64,000 nucleotides of DNA from contig NC_134460.1 of assembly GCF_047948215.1 (NCBI RefSeq), forward strand, positions 150,530,049 through 150,594,048, read 5' to 3'. Numbering within the stretch: the first letter of the stretch is position 1; the number at the start of each line of letters is the position of its first letter. The position numbers were made by a program, and so were the translations under genes. The notes beneath the pieces are model-generated. The model saw nothing but the letters and a program-made list of their open reading frames with translations. It searched no databases and was not told the origin of the DNA. Of the stretch, positions 12,569 to 23,360 are shown piece after piece. Source of the DNA: Lycorma delicatula (Eukaryota > Arthropoda > Insecta > Hemiptera > Fulgoridae).

Positions 12569-12845
12569 GCCCATCGGGCTGGTCTAGTGGTTAACTCGTC
12601 ATCACAATCAGCTGATTTCAAAGTTAAGAGTTCAACGGTTCAAATCCTAGTAAAGGCAGTTCTTTATACAGATTTGAATACTAGGTCGTGGATATCAGTG
12701 TTCTTTGTTGGGTGGGGTTCAATTAACCACATATCTCAGGAACGGTCGACCTGAGACTGTACTTCATTTGCATACATACCATCCTCATTCATCCTCTGAT
12801 GTAATAACTTACGGTTATTCCAAAAGCTAAACAGCAAAAAGAGAG
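12569..12845 (+). mobile_element. tRNA-derived SINE, family A, copy 2
   Basis: It has the same layout as copy 1: box A (TGGTCTAGTGGTTAACTC), box B (GGTTCAAATCC), the ATCGTGGATA body and an A-rich end after GCTAAACAG. It diverges more from copy 1 in the tRNA-like head. The flanking 16-bp duplication is perfect, so the insertion boundaries are certain. It lies only about 80 bp past the end of the 10824-12473 element. Confidence 0.92.
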
Positions 12846-12861
12846 AGCTGGCATGTAATTA
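12846..12861. repeat. Target-site duplication, right copy (SINE A, copy 2)
   Basis: Perfect repeat of 12553-12568. Confidence 0.93.
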
Positions 12862-12954
12862 ATAAGCGACCCGATTTAGTCGGCGCCAAATGAAAACATC
12901 ACTAGAGTTAGAATACAAAACTAGATTTTTAAAAAGATAATTACAATTCTGGAG

Positions 12955-13545
12955 AGGATAGCTTGCTGACTGACTTGATGTTTGTCGATGACAGTGACGT
13001 GTTCGCTGATAGTGATGCTGAGGCCACTGATATACTGTGTGTGATATCTCCCGCATTGTCCAATCTTATGCCCTGAAAGTAAATGCGGAGAAGACACGTG
13101 TACTGTTACAACAGACGATTAGTCTTTCCGGCACTGATCCTGCCAATTTTACGCTATGGAGCAGAAACGTGGACACAACTTAAAACAGACCTGAGCAAAT
13201 ACGACGCCTATACCAGATCATCACTTCGGCATCGCATCGTAAATGAGGATATCCGCCATCGCTGCGAACAACAACCGACAATCGAGGAAGAGATTCAGAA
13301 ACGAAGACTGCGATGGTTTGGCCATGTCTGCAGAATGAGTGTAAATCGACTACTATCCAAACTCCTCTGGTATGAACGACCTAACGGTTGTAGAGTCCAA
13401 CGAACAGCTCCAAAGAAAACGTGGATCAAGCAGATCGATGATAATATAAAAAACTGCAGGCTAAATCTTATTGAGGCCAGAACAACGGCCGTGGATCGGC
13501 ATGCAGGGAAGCGTTTCGTTAATGAAATAAGACAACCATAGGTAC
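12955..13545 (+). pseudogene. 3' end of a non-LTR retrotransposon (LINE family Q), reverse transcriptase tail
   Basis: The reading begins with LTDLMFVDDSDVFADSDAE, where FVDD stands for the FADD catalytic motif of the reverse transcriptase palm. After a frameshift it continues ALKVNAEKTRVL (~13060-13100), then stays open from 13083 to 13541. Blocks there are LPILRYGAETWTQLKTDLSK, QQPTIEEEIQKRRLRWFGHV and RTAPKKTWIKQI, the conserved thumb and C-terminal region of this LINE type. The upstream endonuclease and most of the RT are missing, so it is a typical 5'-truncated insertion. The V for A in the catalytic box and the frameshift show it is dead. Confidence 0.85.
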
Positions 13546-13989
13546 CCACAGTAACGTAGGGTTTAGGTGTCGATCAAATCCAAACGCAAGTTAGGGATCA
13601 AAAGAAATAAGAAGAATCACAATATTCAGTTTTTCAAACAATGTTTCTTGTACGGTACCGATTTTTTATTTTAAGAAACTGAAATATTGTAAAAGATTCC
13701 TCGTAGATCTTAAGTATCTGCAAAAGTTTCTTCTTATAAATTTCCACTCCCAAAATGTTAAAAAATTGTTTTGGTAGGTTTAACGAGTTTAATTAATCTC
13801 ACTACTTAAAATAGTAAAAAAAAAAAAAAAAAAAAATTATAACTAGTGCATCGTTGTGTGCACACTACGGAAGCGAAGCTTCTTATGCAATATTATATGA
13901 ATTATTAATGGTGCAAAATAACGCATACGTAATATATACAAATTATAAAAATTTATATTAATAAGAAATATTTAAGAGTGGATTAAAGA
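13546..13989. other. Intergenic DNA with a poly(A) run
   Basis: It contains an uninterrupted A run at about 13809-13836 and otherwise nothing recognised. The run lies ~270 bp past the family Q ORF and could be its tail, though the spacing makes that uncertain. Confidence 0.45.
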
Positions 13990-14002
13990 AAAGTGTTCAA
14001 AA

Positions 14003-14302
14003 GTGGAAAGAGAAATGAACATTGGTGAAATAGACGGAGCATACAGGAAAGTTAAGGAAAATTTTGGGGTACATAAATTAAAATCTAATAATGTGTTAAA
14101 CAAAGATAGTACACCGATTTATAATACGAAAGGTAAAGTCGATAGGTGGGTAGAATATATTGAAGGAATGAAGAAATCATACGGATGAAATGAATTAGAA
14201 AATGGTGTTATAGAGGAAGAAGAGGATGAAATGGGAGAAACAATACTGAGATCTGAATTTAAGAGAGCATTAAAAGATTTAAATGGCAGAAAGGCTCCTG
14301 GT
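14003..14302 (+). pseudogene. LINE family R, RT upstream region, forward copy
   Basis: It encodes EREMNIGEIDGAYRKVKENF, then KSNNVLNKDSTPIYNTKGKV, a stop near 14188, and after that ILRSEFKRALKDLNGRKAPG. This is the linker before the reverse transcriptase fingers, up to the KAPG motif that precedes the first RT block. Similarity to the inverted copy ends at the KAPG codons (~14302). It is about nine-tenths identical by eye to 14504-14803 on the other strand. Confidence 0.85.
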
Positions 14303-14334
14303 GAAGTTAAACTAGTTAAACTAATTGTTCTGTA

Positions 14335-14806
14335 TTATTTACATTTATCTGCCCCTGCTTTCTTTGGTATCATGACTACAACACTTTTTTTGAAGTCTGA
14401 AGGAACTTCCCCTTTTTCATAAATATTACACACCAATTTGTATAATCTATCAATCGCTTCCTCACCTGCACTGCGCAGTAATTCTACAGGTATTCCGTCT
14501 ATTCCAGGAGCCTTTCTGCCATTTAAATCTTTTAATGCTCTCTTAAATTCAGATCTCAGTATTGTTTCTCCCGTTTCATCCTCCTCAACTTCCTCTTCTT
14601 CCTCTATAACACCATTTTCTAATTCATTTCCTCCGTATAACTCTTCAATATATTCCACCCGTCTATCGACTTTACCTTTCGTATTATATATTGGTGTATC
14701 ATCTTTATTTAACACATTATTAGATTTTAATTTATGTACCCCAAAATTTTCCTTAACTTTCCTGTATGCTCCGACTATTTTACCTATGTTCATTTCTCTT
14801 TCGCAA
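14335..14806 (-). pseudogene. LINE family R, RT upstream region, inverted copy
   Basis: This - strand frame is open over its length: REMNIGKIVGAYRKVKENF, ETGETILRSEFKRALKDLNG, RKAPGIDGIPVELLRSAGEE, then VVVMIPKKAGADKCK at the inner end. These are RT fingers motifs (KAPGIDGIPVE, MIPKK). The open + strand frame at 14438-14857 is the antisense shadow of this. The first 70 bp or so upstream of REMNIG on this strand (14807-14880) belong to the next block and are not part of the original ORF. Confidence 0.85.
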
Positions 14807-15487
14807 GAACAACCACGTGAAAATAAACAAGAACAAAACGAAAGTAATGATATGTAGTAGAAATAACAAAGATGGACCACTGAATGTGAAAATAGGAGTA
14901 GAAAAGATTATGAAGGTAGAAGAATTTTGTTATTTGGGAAGTAGAATTACTAAAGATGGACGAAGCAGAAGCGATATAAAATTCCGAATAGCACAGGCGA
15001 AACGAGCCTTCAGTCAGAAATATAATTTGTTTATATCAAAAATTAATTTAAACGTCAGGAAAAGATTTTTGAAAGTAATGTTTGGAGTGCCGCTTTATAT
15101 GGAAGTGAAACTTGGACGATCGGAGTATCTGAGAAGAAAAGATTAGAAGTTTTTGAATTGCGGTGCTATAGTAGACTGTTAAAAATCAGATGGGTGGATA
15201 AAGTGACAAATGAAGAGGTAATGCGGCAAATAGATGAAAAAAGAAGCATTTGGAAAAATATAGCTAAACGAAGAGATAGACTTATAGGTCACATATTAAG
15301 GCATCCTGGAATAGTCGCTTTAATATTGGAAGGACAGGTAGAAGGAAAAAATTGTGTAGGCAGGCCACGTTTGGAATATGTAAATCAAATTGTTAGGGAT
15401 ATAGGATGTAGGGGGTATACCGAAATGAAACGACTAGCATTAGATATGGAATCTTGGAGAGCTGCATCAAACCAGTCAAATGACTGA
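14807..15487 (+). pseudogene. LINE family R, RT thumb and C-terminal region
   Basis: It starts with NHVKINKNKTKVMICSRNNK, then KVEEFCYLGSRITKDGRSRS, KRAFSQKYNLF and a frameshift around 15080-15150 within the YGSETW-equivalent stretch. It resumes at 15158 with RRLLKIRW-like residues, NEEVMRQIDEKRSIWKNIAK, RDRLIGHILRHPG, NCVGRPRLEYVNQIVRDIG, and ends SWRAASNQSND. This is the RT tail followed by an A-rich 3' end. Only a short frameshifted stretch separates it from a readable ORF, so the insertion is not very old. Confidence 0.88.
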
Positions 15488-15500
15488 AGACAAAAAAAAA

Positions 15501-17329
15501 ATATTTAAATGTGAAATCCAACCTTTTAACTCTGTCAGCGAATGATCAAAAACCGTTCATAAAATACTAACAGCATCATTCTTTGAACACGATTCTTGAA
15601 TGAACTGTGTTATCAGTTAGCGCGTGACATTTTTTCGTGACGCTCGTTTTTTCTCAGTGGACTCCCCATCCCGAAGCCTGCGTTAAGGAGCTGCTTCAAT
15701 AAAAAATATTTCTGTCACTGTTATATATTGAAAAATCATTTCAAATTTATGATCGTAGAACTAACTGGTAGTTCTACAAATGAAAATATTCCAATTATAC
15801 TTCAAATTAATGTAGTTATTACGCTATCGTTTTGTTTCCGCGGATATGTTTTAACTTATTAGACATATCACATATACATTTATATATTATTTTATACATT
15901 TTTTTTAGATTAATTTTGTAAATTCCAACAATTCGAAAATTTCTTCATTAACTTAAAAAAGTACATTTATTGGAAATAAGCTAAAAGAATAAAATGTTAT
16001 GCAAAAAAAAAGCTAAAAAATAAGTTCCTTCTTATTTTTTTAATGTTTATTAGATTTCATAGCGATGAAGTAAATAATTTATGTAATTTTAATGTTTATT
16101 AAAATTTTCATTAACATATATTTGTTTAATGGAAATTACTAATGTAAAAATTGCACTCCATATCTTTATCCTTTAAGCGATCAATTTTGATAATTTCACA
16201 TTCAGAAACTCCGAGCAGATTTAATATTAGTTTTGTTATACGCGGCAAGAGTACAAAAATTAATAAACGGAGTAAGAGGAAATTAAATTACGTCCGTTTG
16301 TATTCTGTATATTTATTATTTAGTCTATGTTGCTAGCTAGCAATTCTCTCGGTAGTCAATTTAAAATTTGCTTAAGGGGATTTTTATATTTTACGTACAG
16401 CGCGGCTCTTTCTATTCATCTTTATAACATTTTCAAATTGATTATTAATTTTAATATAGATTGCATGTAAAGCTTTATAAATTTTAATATTATTATTATT
16501 ATTATTACTTTAATACCGATGAATAATTTAATTTATCTGTACTAATTCTGTTTTATTAATTAATTATTTGTGTTTAATGTTTTCTGTTATAATTTTCTGG
16601 AATTTTGTAGACTAAAATTTTATTACTCTCCTTGGTACTGAGATTAAAAGTTTCTATCCTTACGGTTTTACTTAATTTCTAATCTAAATTTTGATTTACC
16701 GGTACGTAAAAAAGTTCAAGACTGATTTAATAAATCGTAGAAAGTTTCAGAAAAAAATCCATAAGTCTTCTATTCTGGGATAAAATACCAGAAATATTAT
16801 AATTGAATGTTTTGCATTATTGAAATAAAAAAATATCCTTTTCCCTCGCAAGGGCTTATTTCCATTATAAGAAATTCCCTCCCTTAATGTAACACAACAA
16901 ATGAATTAGAAAAAAATTAAAGAAAGAAATTTTTAAAATTTTTAAGCGATTTTTAAAATTATTAGACACTTAAGGTTTTTTAATTTGAAGTCTTTATTTT
17001 TCAAAATTCATCAATTTTGATGATTTTTTCGTAAAGGAAAATCTTCTAGTGATTATGTCGTAAGTTTTCCAGTTTTATTAAGTGGAAGATATTTTAAACA
17101 CGGTTTTCACAGATGATGGAAGGTATTTTTCATTTTTTTATCATCAAAATTGTGTAGAATAACATATTCAAATGTAGTGGTTTATAACTTCATATCGTAT
17201 TGCTGTTCATTACATAAATTTAAATCGATAGATTTAATAATAAATATAAGGTAATAAATATTCGAGCAAAAGGTTCATCGTGTTATCCAGATAGATAGGT
17301 GGCTTTAGAATCGCATATCTATGATAATA
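15501..17329. other. AT-rich intergenic DNA
   Basis: About 1.8 kb with no gene recognised. It contains a short (ATT)n tract at about 16490-16510. Confidence 0.5.
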
Positions 17330-18668
17330 AAGGGTGATTCAAAGGAACGGGAAATTTTGAAAGTTGTGTTGGTTGCCGTGGGCGATTGGTACCACTTGAT
17401 AAGTGGCGCCAACCTCTCTTACCTAACCTGCCATTTATTTATCATGGATTCTTCGAGTGGGGCGCAACGTGCATTTGCTATCAAAGCGTTTTACAAAAAC
17501 AATGACAGTGTGGTGGGAGCGCGTAGAGAATTTCGCCGTCATTTTAATCTGGGACGGTAAGACCGTGTCCTACCAGCACATGCAATTAAAACATGGATAT
17601 CTAATTTTGAGGATACCGGTTCGGCAGTGAAAAAGAAACCTCCAGGCCGTGAGCGAACCGTCCGTACACCACAGAATGTTCAAGCTTTACAAGATGCTGT
17701 CTCACGAAGTCCACATCGGTCAATCCGTCGTCTCTCAGCGTCTTTACAATCGCATAGTTCAAGTGTTCGAAGAATGTTAGCGAAGGACTTGCAATATTAT
17801 GCGTACAAGTTGCAGATCGTCCAGGAACTGAAACCGAACGATGCGGTTGTGCGAGCACAATTCTGTAATGTAATGCTTCAGAAGATAAATGATAACGAAG
17901 AGTTTGTTCATGAACTGTGGATGTCAGACGAAGCGCATTTCCACCTCAATGAACCTGTTAACAAGCAAAATTTCAGATACCGGGCACAAGAAAATCCTAC
18001 ACAGTTACACCAGCATCCGTTGCACAGCCAGAAACTGACCGTGTGGTGTGCTATGTCATCTTACGGTGTTATAGGTCCTTATTTTTTTTAGGATGACAAC
18101 GGTCTTGCGATTACAGTGACGTCGGCTCGTTACGTAGCCGTGCTTGAAACCTTTGTTGTGGAACAACAAAAGAGATTTCCACCGATTCTTCACGCAGCCT
18201 GGTTTCAACAAGACGGAGCAACGTCACATACTTCACGAATATCGATGGCAGCTGTACGCCGATTGTTTTGACAACGTGTCGTTTCACGAAATGGTAACAT
18301 TAGATGGCCTCCCAGATCGCCTGATCTCTCAGCTTGCGATTACTTTTTGTGGGGTCACCTTAAAAGCAAAGTGTTCCACAGTAGACCTGCTACAACGGAA
18401 GAACTGAAGGCAAAGATCCGAGAAGCAATCGCGGAAATTCCAGTCCAAATGTTACGTCAAACCATGAACAATTTAACGAAGAGACTTCGTGAGTCTTTAC
18501 GTAGAAGAGGAGGTCACCTGGAAGATGTCATCTTTAAAAAATAAACTAAAATGTATGTATCCTAAAATGGCAACATTTGTACAATTACATGAAATAAAAT
18601 TCATTTTCTAAAAAATTTTTCATTAACGTTATTTAATTTTTTAAATTTCCCGTTTCTTTGAATCACTG
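17330..18668 (+). mobile_element. DD41D-type mariner-like transposon, nearly intact
   Basis: The ends carry GTGATTCAAAGGAACGGGAAATTT on the left and its inverted match on the right (GTGATTCAAAGAAACGGGAAATTT), with TA next to or near both ends. The left boundary is uncertain by about 2 bp. One transposase frame fills the interior on the + strand. The ~1.34 kb length is normal for a complete element of this class. Relatives with related ends and transposase are at 40393 onward and 58999-59790. Confidence 0.88.
17444..18544 (+). pseudogene. DD41D mariner-like transposase with three in-frame stops
   Basis: A single frame runs from ATG 17444 to TAA 18542-18544 (367 codons), with no indel but three premature stops: TAA 17558-17560, TAG 18089-18091 and TGA 18266-18268. 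The N-terminal helix-turn-helix region begins MDSSSGAQRAFAIKAFYKNN and continues AIKTWISNFEDTGSAVKKKP. The catalytic triad is visible: WMSDEAHFHL, WFQQDGATSHT and PPRSPDLSACDYFLWG. Counting the in-frame codons, 41 residues separate the second Asp (QDG) from the third (CDY), hence the DD41D label. The C-terminus is HLEDVIFKK. The frame would encode a full-length transposase apart from the stops. Confidence 0.92.
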
Positions 18669-18917
18669 TATTAATCCAATCTGTCAACACCTGCGTGCTT
18701 TTGAAAGGTCAGGTATTACTGATTTTTAATAAGTTATTTATTAATTAATTTATTTAAATGTTATTTCGTCTTCAAACTGAGTGGAAATAACAAAGTAGAT
18801 ACCTTTTTCAATTTTACTATAAAATTTTACCCCTTTTTCTGTAATCTGTTAATAAGTCTAACGTAAATAATAAGTTGTCGTTTATATTTTAGGGAGAATA
18901 AATATTATTATAATATA
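18669..18917. other. AT-rich spacer between two transposons
   Basis: Nothing recognised. Confidence 0.5.
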
Positions 18918-19940
18918 CGAGGTCTGTTCAAAAAATGGAACTTTTTTTTAAATTTTTGTTTAAATTTTACAAATTGTTGATCCTTGTCTCCTTCAAAGTA
19001 CTCCCCTCTCCTATTCGCACGCTTTTCCCAGCGGTATTTACACTTCGTATTCCTGGATAGCTTCATTTGAAATGGCTTTTAAGGGCCGCTTTAATATCAA
19101 TCATCATGAGTTGTCACGCCACAACTCCGGTCCCTTTATGCGAATTTTTGTAAAATGCCTGGATAGTACAGTACGCAAGGTTCATTGTTTCATCTAGAGG
19201 CAAAAATTCAAAACGCACGATTCCATTAAAAAGGAAAAAACAAAGAGCATCACTTCGACATCGGATCGAGACTGACGTGCTTTCTTGGGGCGTGGAAATC
19301 CTTTGCCGATCCATTGTGATGACTGAACTTTTTTCCCGATGTTGTAGCCGTAAACCGGACTTTCGTCTCCCTTTATGGCCCTTTGCGTGAATGTTTTATC
19401 GTTATCGGCTTGTTCAAGAATTCGCTGACAAACGTTCACTCGATGTTCTTTCTGCCATTCGGTCGTCAAACGAGGAACAAACTTTGTTGCGACTCGATGC
19501 GCGTTCAATTTTTCAGTCAAAATCTTACGGTATGGTCCAATCGAGATGCTAACCTCTTCTACAAATTTTCTGAAAGTCAATCGGCGATTTCCACGCATTG
19601 ATAAATCGTGAATACAATTGGTAACATTGCGTACGACCCGAGCATCATCTCCGTACGCTTGTTTCAAACGTTGAACATCTCTGTGAAGGTTTTCCCCGTT
19701 TTTCACGCAAAATTTTACGTTGTATCGTCGTTCCCAAAAAATTGCACGTTATAAAAATCGCTACTAACACATAACAAGTTGCACTCAAATAACAATTACA
19801 CGAAAAGTAAACGATATGTCGACGATCTAAGAACATCTGGTTACAGAAGAGGTTATGCAAAATACAGTTCTACGGACCGCATGCACATCTCCGTTGGCAC
19901 GTAATTAAAAATGTTCGGTTATTTTCTGAGCAGACATGGA
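18918..19940 (-). mobile_element. Mariner deletion derivative
   Basis: The left end reads CGAGGTCTGTTCAAAAAATG after TA, and the right end carries an inverted partner (ATGTCTGCTCAGAAAATAAC on the - strand) around 19920-19939. The right boundary has no clear TA, so it is approximate. A mariner transposase lies inside on the - strand. Its full-length relatives would be longer, so part of the middle and end has been lost. Confidence 0.65.
19114..19706 (-). pseudogene. Mariner transposase fragment (FLJ37770/SETMAR-like)
   Basis: The - strand frame 19706-19194 reads KNGENLHRDVQRLKQAYGDD, then a short deletion, then CIHDLSMRGNRRLTFRKFVE, TEKLNAHRVATKFVPRLTTE, EHRVNVCQRILEQADNDKTF and the first catalytic region GDESPVYGYN. 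QSSQWIGKGFPRPKKARQSR follows. A second frame (19314-19114) carries a few further residues (FLPLDETMN). The N-terminal linker and everything after the first Asp domain are missing or scrambled, so it is non-functional. Confidence 0.88.
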
Positions 19941-20075
19941 ATGTTCTTTTTTTGGTTTTGATAATCGAAGAACGTTCTAAGGAATGCGTATTTAATCTTT
20001 ACCGATAATATTAAGGTTATTTTTGTTTATATATTTTCAATTTTTTTCTTTATTCTTATGATGATCACCGATATA

Positions 20076-20145
20076 GAGAAGTGGCGGTAGCATCTCTACC
20101 TTTCATCTGGAACGTTCTGAATTCGAATTCCGGTTAGGCTTGCTG
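20076..20145 (+). repeat. tRNA-like SINE head, family B, degenerate
   Basis: The stretch GTGGCGGTAGCATCTCTACC followed by GAATTCGAATTCCGGTTAGG aligns with the family B head at 59944-60006 (read on the - strand), including box B. No body or tail is visible after it. Confidence 0.55.
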
Positions 20146-20568
20146 TTTTTCACGCATTCCAACATTAATCTTTTATTATAAAGAATCGAACGGGTAGTCA
20201 ATTGAACTCGGACAAAATCTACTTAGGGGATTGTAGGGCGTTTAATTAAACAACAGGTTCCCTTCACTGATATCGAAATAAATATTTCAGATTAATAACT
20301 CGTTTTATAAAATACATTTAAAAATTAATTATTCGTAAATTTAAAATTCTGTTTATCAAGTAAGGAAATAATAATATCTATGATCTTAGATTTTAAGGTT
20401 TGTTTATTGGTGGAAGAAATCCTTGTGCAAGTGTAACGATAAATATACATTCTATGACATCTATTTCATCACTGTTATAATTTGTTTTCTGTTAGAATGA
20501 CTTTATTATAAATAGCTAAATTTATTTAAATTGTTTCCAGATGAATTATATTTTTTCTATATATATGA

Positions 20569-20620
<52 letters not shown>

Positions 20621-21250
20621 GTATAAGAATATTTTAATATTAAACAATAATACATTATAAATCTTCTTCAACTTTAAATGTATTTTTTATTCAATAAATG
20701 TTTAGTATTCATTCAAAAATTAAATTCGTGAACAAGTGATAGTTTTCTTAAAGAACAAAATAAAAAGTAAAATAGTAAAATATAAACATGGCAAGAAAGA
20801 TTATATACAGATGATCTTTTAGTCCTGCTAGAATTATTATAAAATGCATACACACGTACTTTGTATATCATTTATTCCAGCTGAGTCCCATTTAAAACGC
20901 AGTATTGTGTGGGTGGTATTGGGTGACCTAAAACCTAAAGTTATTTCAGCCACCGCCTTACGGATTATGTCGTTGAATTTTTGTATGATTATAGTTATTA
21001 TGTGATCTTAGAATTAAAAATTATCTTACGAAGTAACATCGTAATCATTGATACCGAACAGTCATTCACATCTTGCATCCGAGTGTCATTACTCTTTCTT
21101 TATTTCATAAATTATATAATAAACTTTAATAAACAATAAAAAAGAATGGTAAAAAAAAATAATGATAGAAATAAACTTAAATTATAGGTATATGAATTAA
21201 AAAAATATTTTGTCGGCTATTTCATGAAGATGATGCGATTCTAACAAAGA
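20146..21250. other. AT-rich intergenic DNA with a long (TA)n tract
   Basis: A (TA)n microsatellite runs from about 20577 to 20617 and is preceded by TGTGTG. Otherwise nothing is recognised. Confidence 0.55.
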
Positions 21251-21715
21251 CGAGACGAGATTCTAACCTGTGACACTCCGGAAAAGAGGCTGAGATGTTG
21301 CTACTTCGTGACGACATATTACATTTTTAATATTATGATATATAATATTTTTTTATATCGCCAAATAAGCTTGAAACTTACGCGTGGGACATGGAAATGG
21401 AATTTTGTAACGTATGAAGAATGCCATGCCTGATCGGGATTTGAACCCGCGACGTTCAGATGAAAGGCCGAGACGCTACCACTTCTTACGTAATTTAAAA
21501 TAAATTTAAATTGAATGGAAATTCTTTCGCGAAATAGCTCAAAATTTATTATTTGTTTATTAACTTTTTAAAACGATCGTTCGCTAACCGCCCGATTACA
21601 GCCGGCGATGAGAAATTAATTTTTTATTTTGTGAAATACGTGAAGCTTGACTGGGCAAATCCAGCACCCACCTGGTGAAAATCAGGGAAGATACCATTCA
21701 GCTACAGAAGTTGAC
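21251..21715 (-). repeat. Cluster of three degenerate tRNA-like SINE heads, family B
   Basis: Three - strand matches to the same tRNA-like head occur in order. The oldest-looking are at about 21252-21310 and 21650-21715. The clearest is at 21431-21492, with GGGATTTGAACCCGCGACGT (the complement of box B) and GGCCGAGACGCTACCAC (the complement of box A). The outer two keep only the pattern of the head. This is either a tandem multi-headed SINE or three independent insertions. Confidence 0.5.
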
Positions 21716-21734
21716 AAATTAGCTATGAAAAAAG

Positions 21735-21737
21735 CAT

Positions 21738-21778
<41 letters not shown>

Positions 21779-22007
21779 TAAAAAGACTGACTTGCAGATT
21801 TCTTTTGAGAAAGCCAAATTTATGACTAATATAAAAACCTCACAAAGAATTTTCAGCGAAAAATACGCAATTTTTCTGTAGAGTAAAAAAAAAATTAAAT
21901 ATGTGGGCGAAATAATCCAGAAAAATGGACTGGGCAAAGAAGCTACCAAAATCGTAGCTAGTAAAATGGAACTCGCTTTTCAGTTGACAAAGGATATGTA
22001 CTCTTAC

Positions 22008-22053
<46 letters not shown>

Positions 22054-22660
22054 ATTTGCAGTGTAGTTATTAAATCTGGATGCTTCTATATATAACGTAA
22101 TCTTTATCCTTAACGAGGAAAGGAAAAATAGGGTAATTGGAAAAGAAAGAAAGGAAAATTCTGAGAAAGAGCTTGAAACCTAAAAAGAAGAGGATATAGA
22201 AAAAAGTAACAAAGAAATTTATTTTTGGAAAATGAAATGCTATCAGATATAATTAGAAAAGAAAATGTTTTGTGACCATTTAATTCGGATGCGTTATTAC
22301 AGATTATTTATGAAAATATTTGAACATTTCAGTTGTAATCCCGAGACAGCCAACAAATGGATAAAAGAATATATAGATGAAACGGGTATTAAAAAGACAT
22401 ATGTTATGAAAAGGAAAACGTTTACAGGAAAAATTAAAAAATTTAAGGGTTTCCAGGAGGTAGAAAGAAAAAGATCAAGATACTTGATCGGAAGAAAGAA
22501 AGAATGAATTTAATGAAAGAATGAAAAAATACTGGTGGAAGAGAAAAGAAGAGAAGAAATCGCAGTTATTTCACATAATCGAAAATAGCCAAATCGGTTA
22601 TAGAAGAAGATAGATGGATAATCTTTAAAAAAGACAACAGGTTTAAATGTAATCAACATC
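21735..22660 (+). pseudogene. 3' part of a non-LTR retrotransposon (LINE family P), heavily decayed
   Basis: The + strand reads, in pieces, LQISFEKAKFMTNIKTSQRI, KIKYVGEIIQKNGLGKEATK and ASKMELAFQLTKDMYSYCKK, then a ~40-base A run (22011-22051). After that come FCDHLIRM (22265) and FEHFSCNPETANKWIKEYI, then a lysine- and arginine-rich end (ERMKKYWWKRKEEK). This is the same family as 3165-4060 and 61340-62906, in the region after the RT catalytic box. The A run sits where the family has a KK codon pair, so it is probably a homopolymer expansion, though a separate retro-insertion is possible. Confidence 0.75.
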
Positions 22661-22674
22661 ATTCCCGTAAAAAA

Positions 22675-23360
22675 AGGATGCTGCGTGGGTTTCTTTGTTT
22701 CTTGTATGTGTTCATATTTTTATTTTAGCTGCTATTGGCGCAGAGCGGACCAATTCGGTTGCACGCAGCGCATAAATGATTCATAGTTCTTGATACGAAC
22801 GATTTATCTAAAATTATATTTGTCTTTTGGTGATAAAAAAAGGAAAACATTGGGATTAGAGCTGTGCTAAAATTCATAATTTAAGAAACAGCTAAAAATG
22901 TTCAGGAATTTGAAGCTTTTCGTTGTAAACGTTTTTGTTGTTAGTACGCTAAATTCATGAACCTTATTTAGTTACAAGCAGCAAAAACATTCAACAAAAT
23001 CATATGTAATGAAACATAAACCGTGTAACATTTTCGCGGCGGGCTGTAAGCCTTTCTTTCTTTTACTGTTCAGCCTCCGGAACCACCGTACGGTATTACT
23101 TCAGAGGATGATATGCACAAATGTAAGTGAAATGTAGTCTTGTACAGTCTCAGGTGGACCGTTCCTGAGATGTGTGGTTAATTGAAACCCAACTGCCAAA
23201 GAACACCGGAATCCACGGTCTAGTATTCAAATACGTATAGCCTTTACTAGGATTTGAACTTTAGAACTTTCGATTTCGAAATTGCAGCTGATTTGCGATG
23301 ACGAGTTTACCACTAGACCAATCCGTGGGTTGGGCCGTAGGCCCGCCATTTTTCTAGTTA
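22675..23360 (+). repeat. Interspersed repeat R2, copy 1, interrupted by a SINE
   Basis: From GCGTGGGTTTCTTTG to the CCCGCC after the SINE, this sequence matches 34116-34515 along its whole length. Shared landmarks include TATTGGCGCAGAGCGGACCA, GTGTAACATTTTCGCGGCG and GCCCGCC. A SINE A copy (23053-23331) splits it just before the end. A decayed third copy (45325-45545, - strand) lies directly upstream of a Tigger transposase. R2 is therefore probably the 5' non-coding part or a non-autonomous form of that Tigger family. No coding frame is seen. Confidence 0.75.
23053..23331 (-). mobile_element. tRNA-derived SINE, family A, copy 3, nested in repeat R2
   Basis: On the - strand it has box A (TGGTCTAGTGGTAAACTCGT-like, slightly diverged), box B (GTTCAAATCC), the body and the GGAGGCTGAAC end with an A-rich tail at 23053-23070. 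The R2 sequence at the break is duplicated with two mismatches: GGGCTGTAAGCC at 23041-23052 and GGGCCGTAGGCC at 23332-23343. Comparison with the uninterrupted R2 copy (GAGCCGTGGGCCCGCC, ~34487) confirms the target sequence. Confidence 0.88.

Larger units (their letters stand above)
13990..15500 (+). mobile_element. Rearranged non-LTR retrotransposon (LINE family R) with an inverted 5' part
   Basis: Three blocks of one LINE are present. Block 1 (~14003-14302, + strand) and block 2 (~14335-14806, - strand) encode the same region, from REMNIG to LNGRKAPG, with block 2 running further to VVVMIPKKAGADKCK. Block 3 (~14807-15487, + strand) is the later RT and C-terminus. The element ends with an A-rich tail just past a TGA at 15482-15484. 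The layout (5' part inverted against the 3' part, with overlap) resembles twin priming of a LINE, here combined with a duplicated arm. Confidence 0.85.

Noticed and set aside
14438..14857. 139-codon + strand frame rich in serine
   Set aside because: Exact antisense of the inverted LINE RT block, so a shadow frame.
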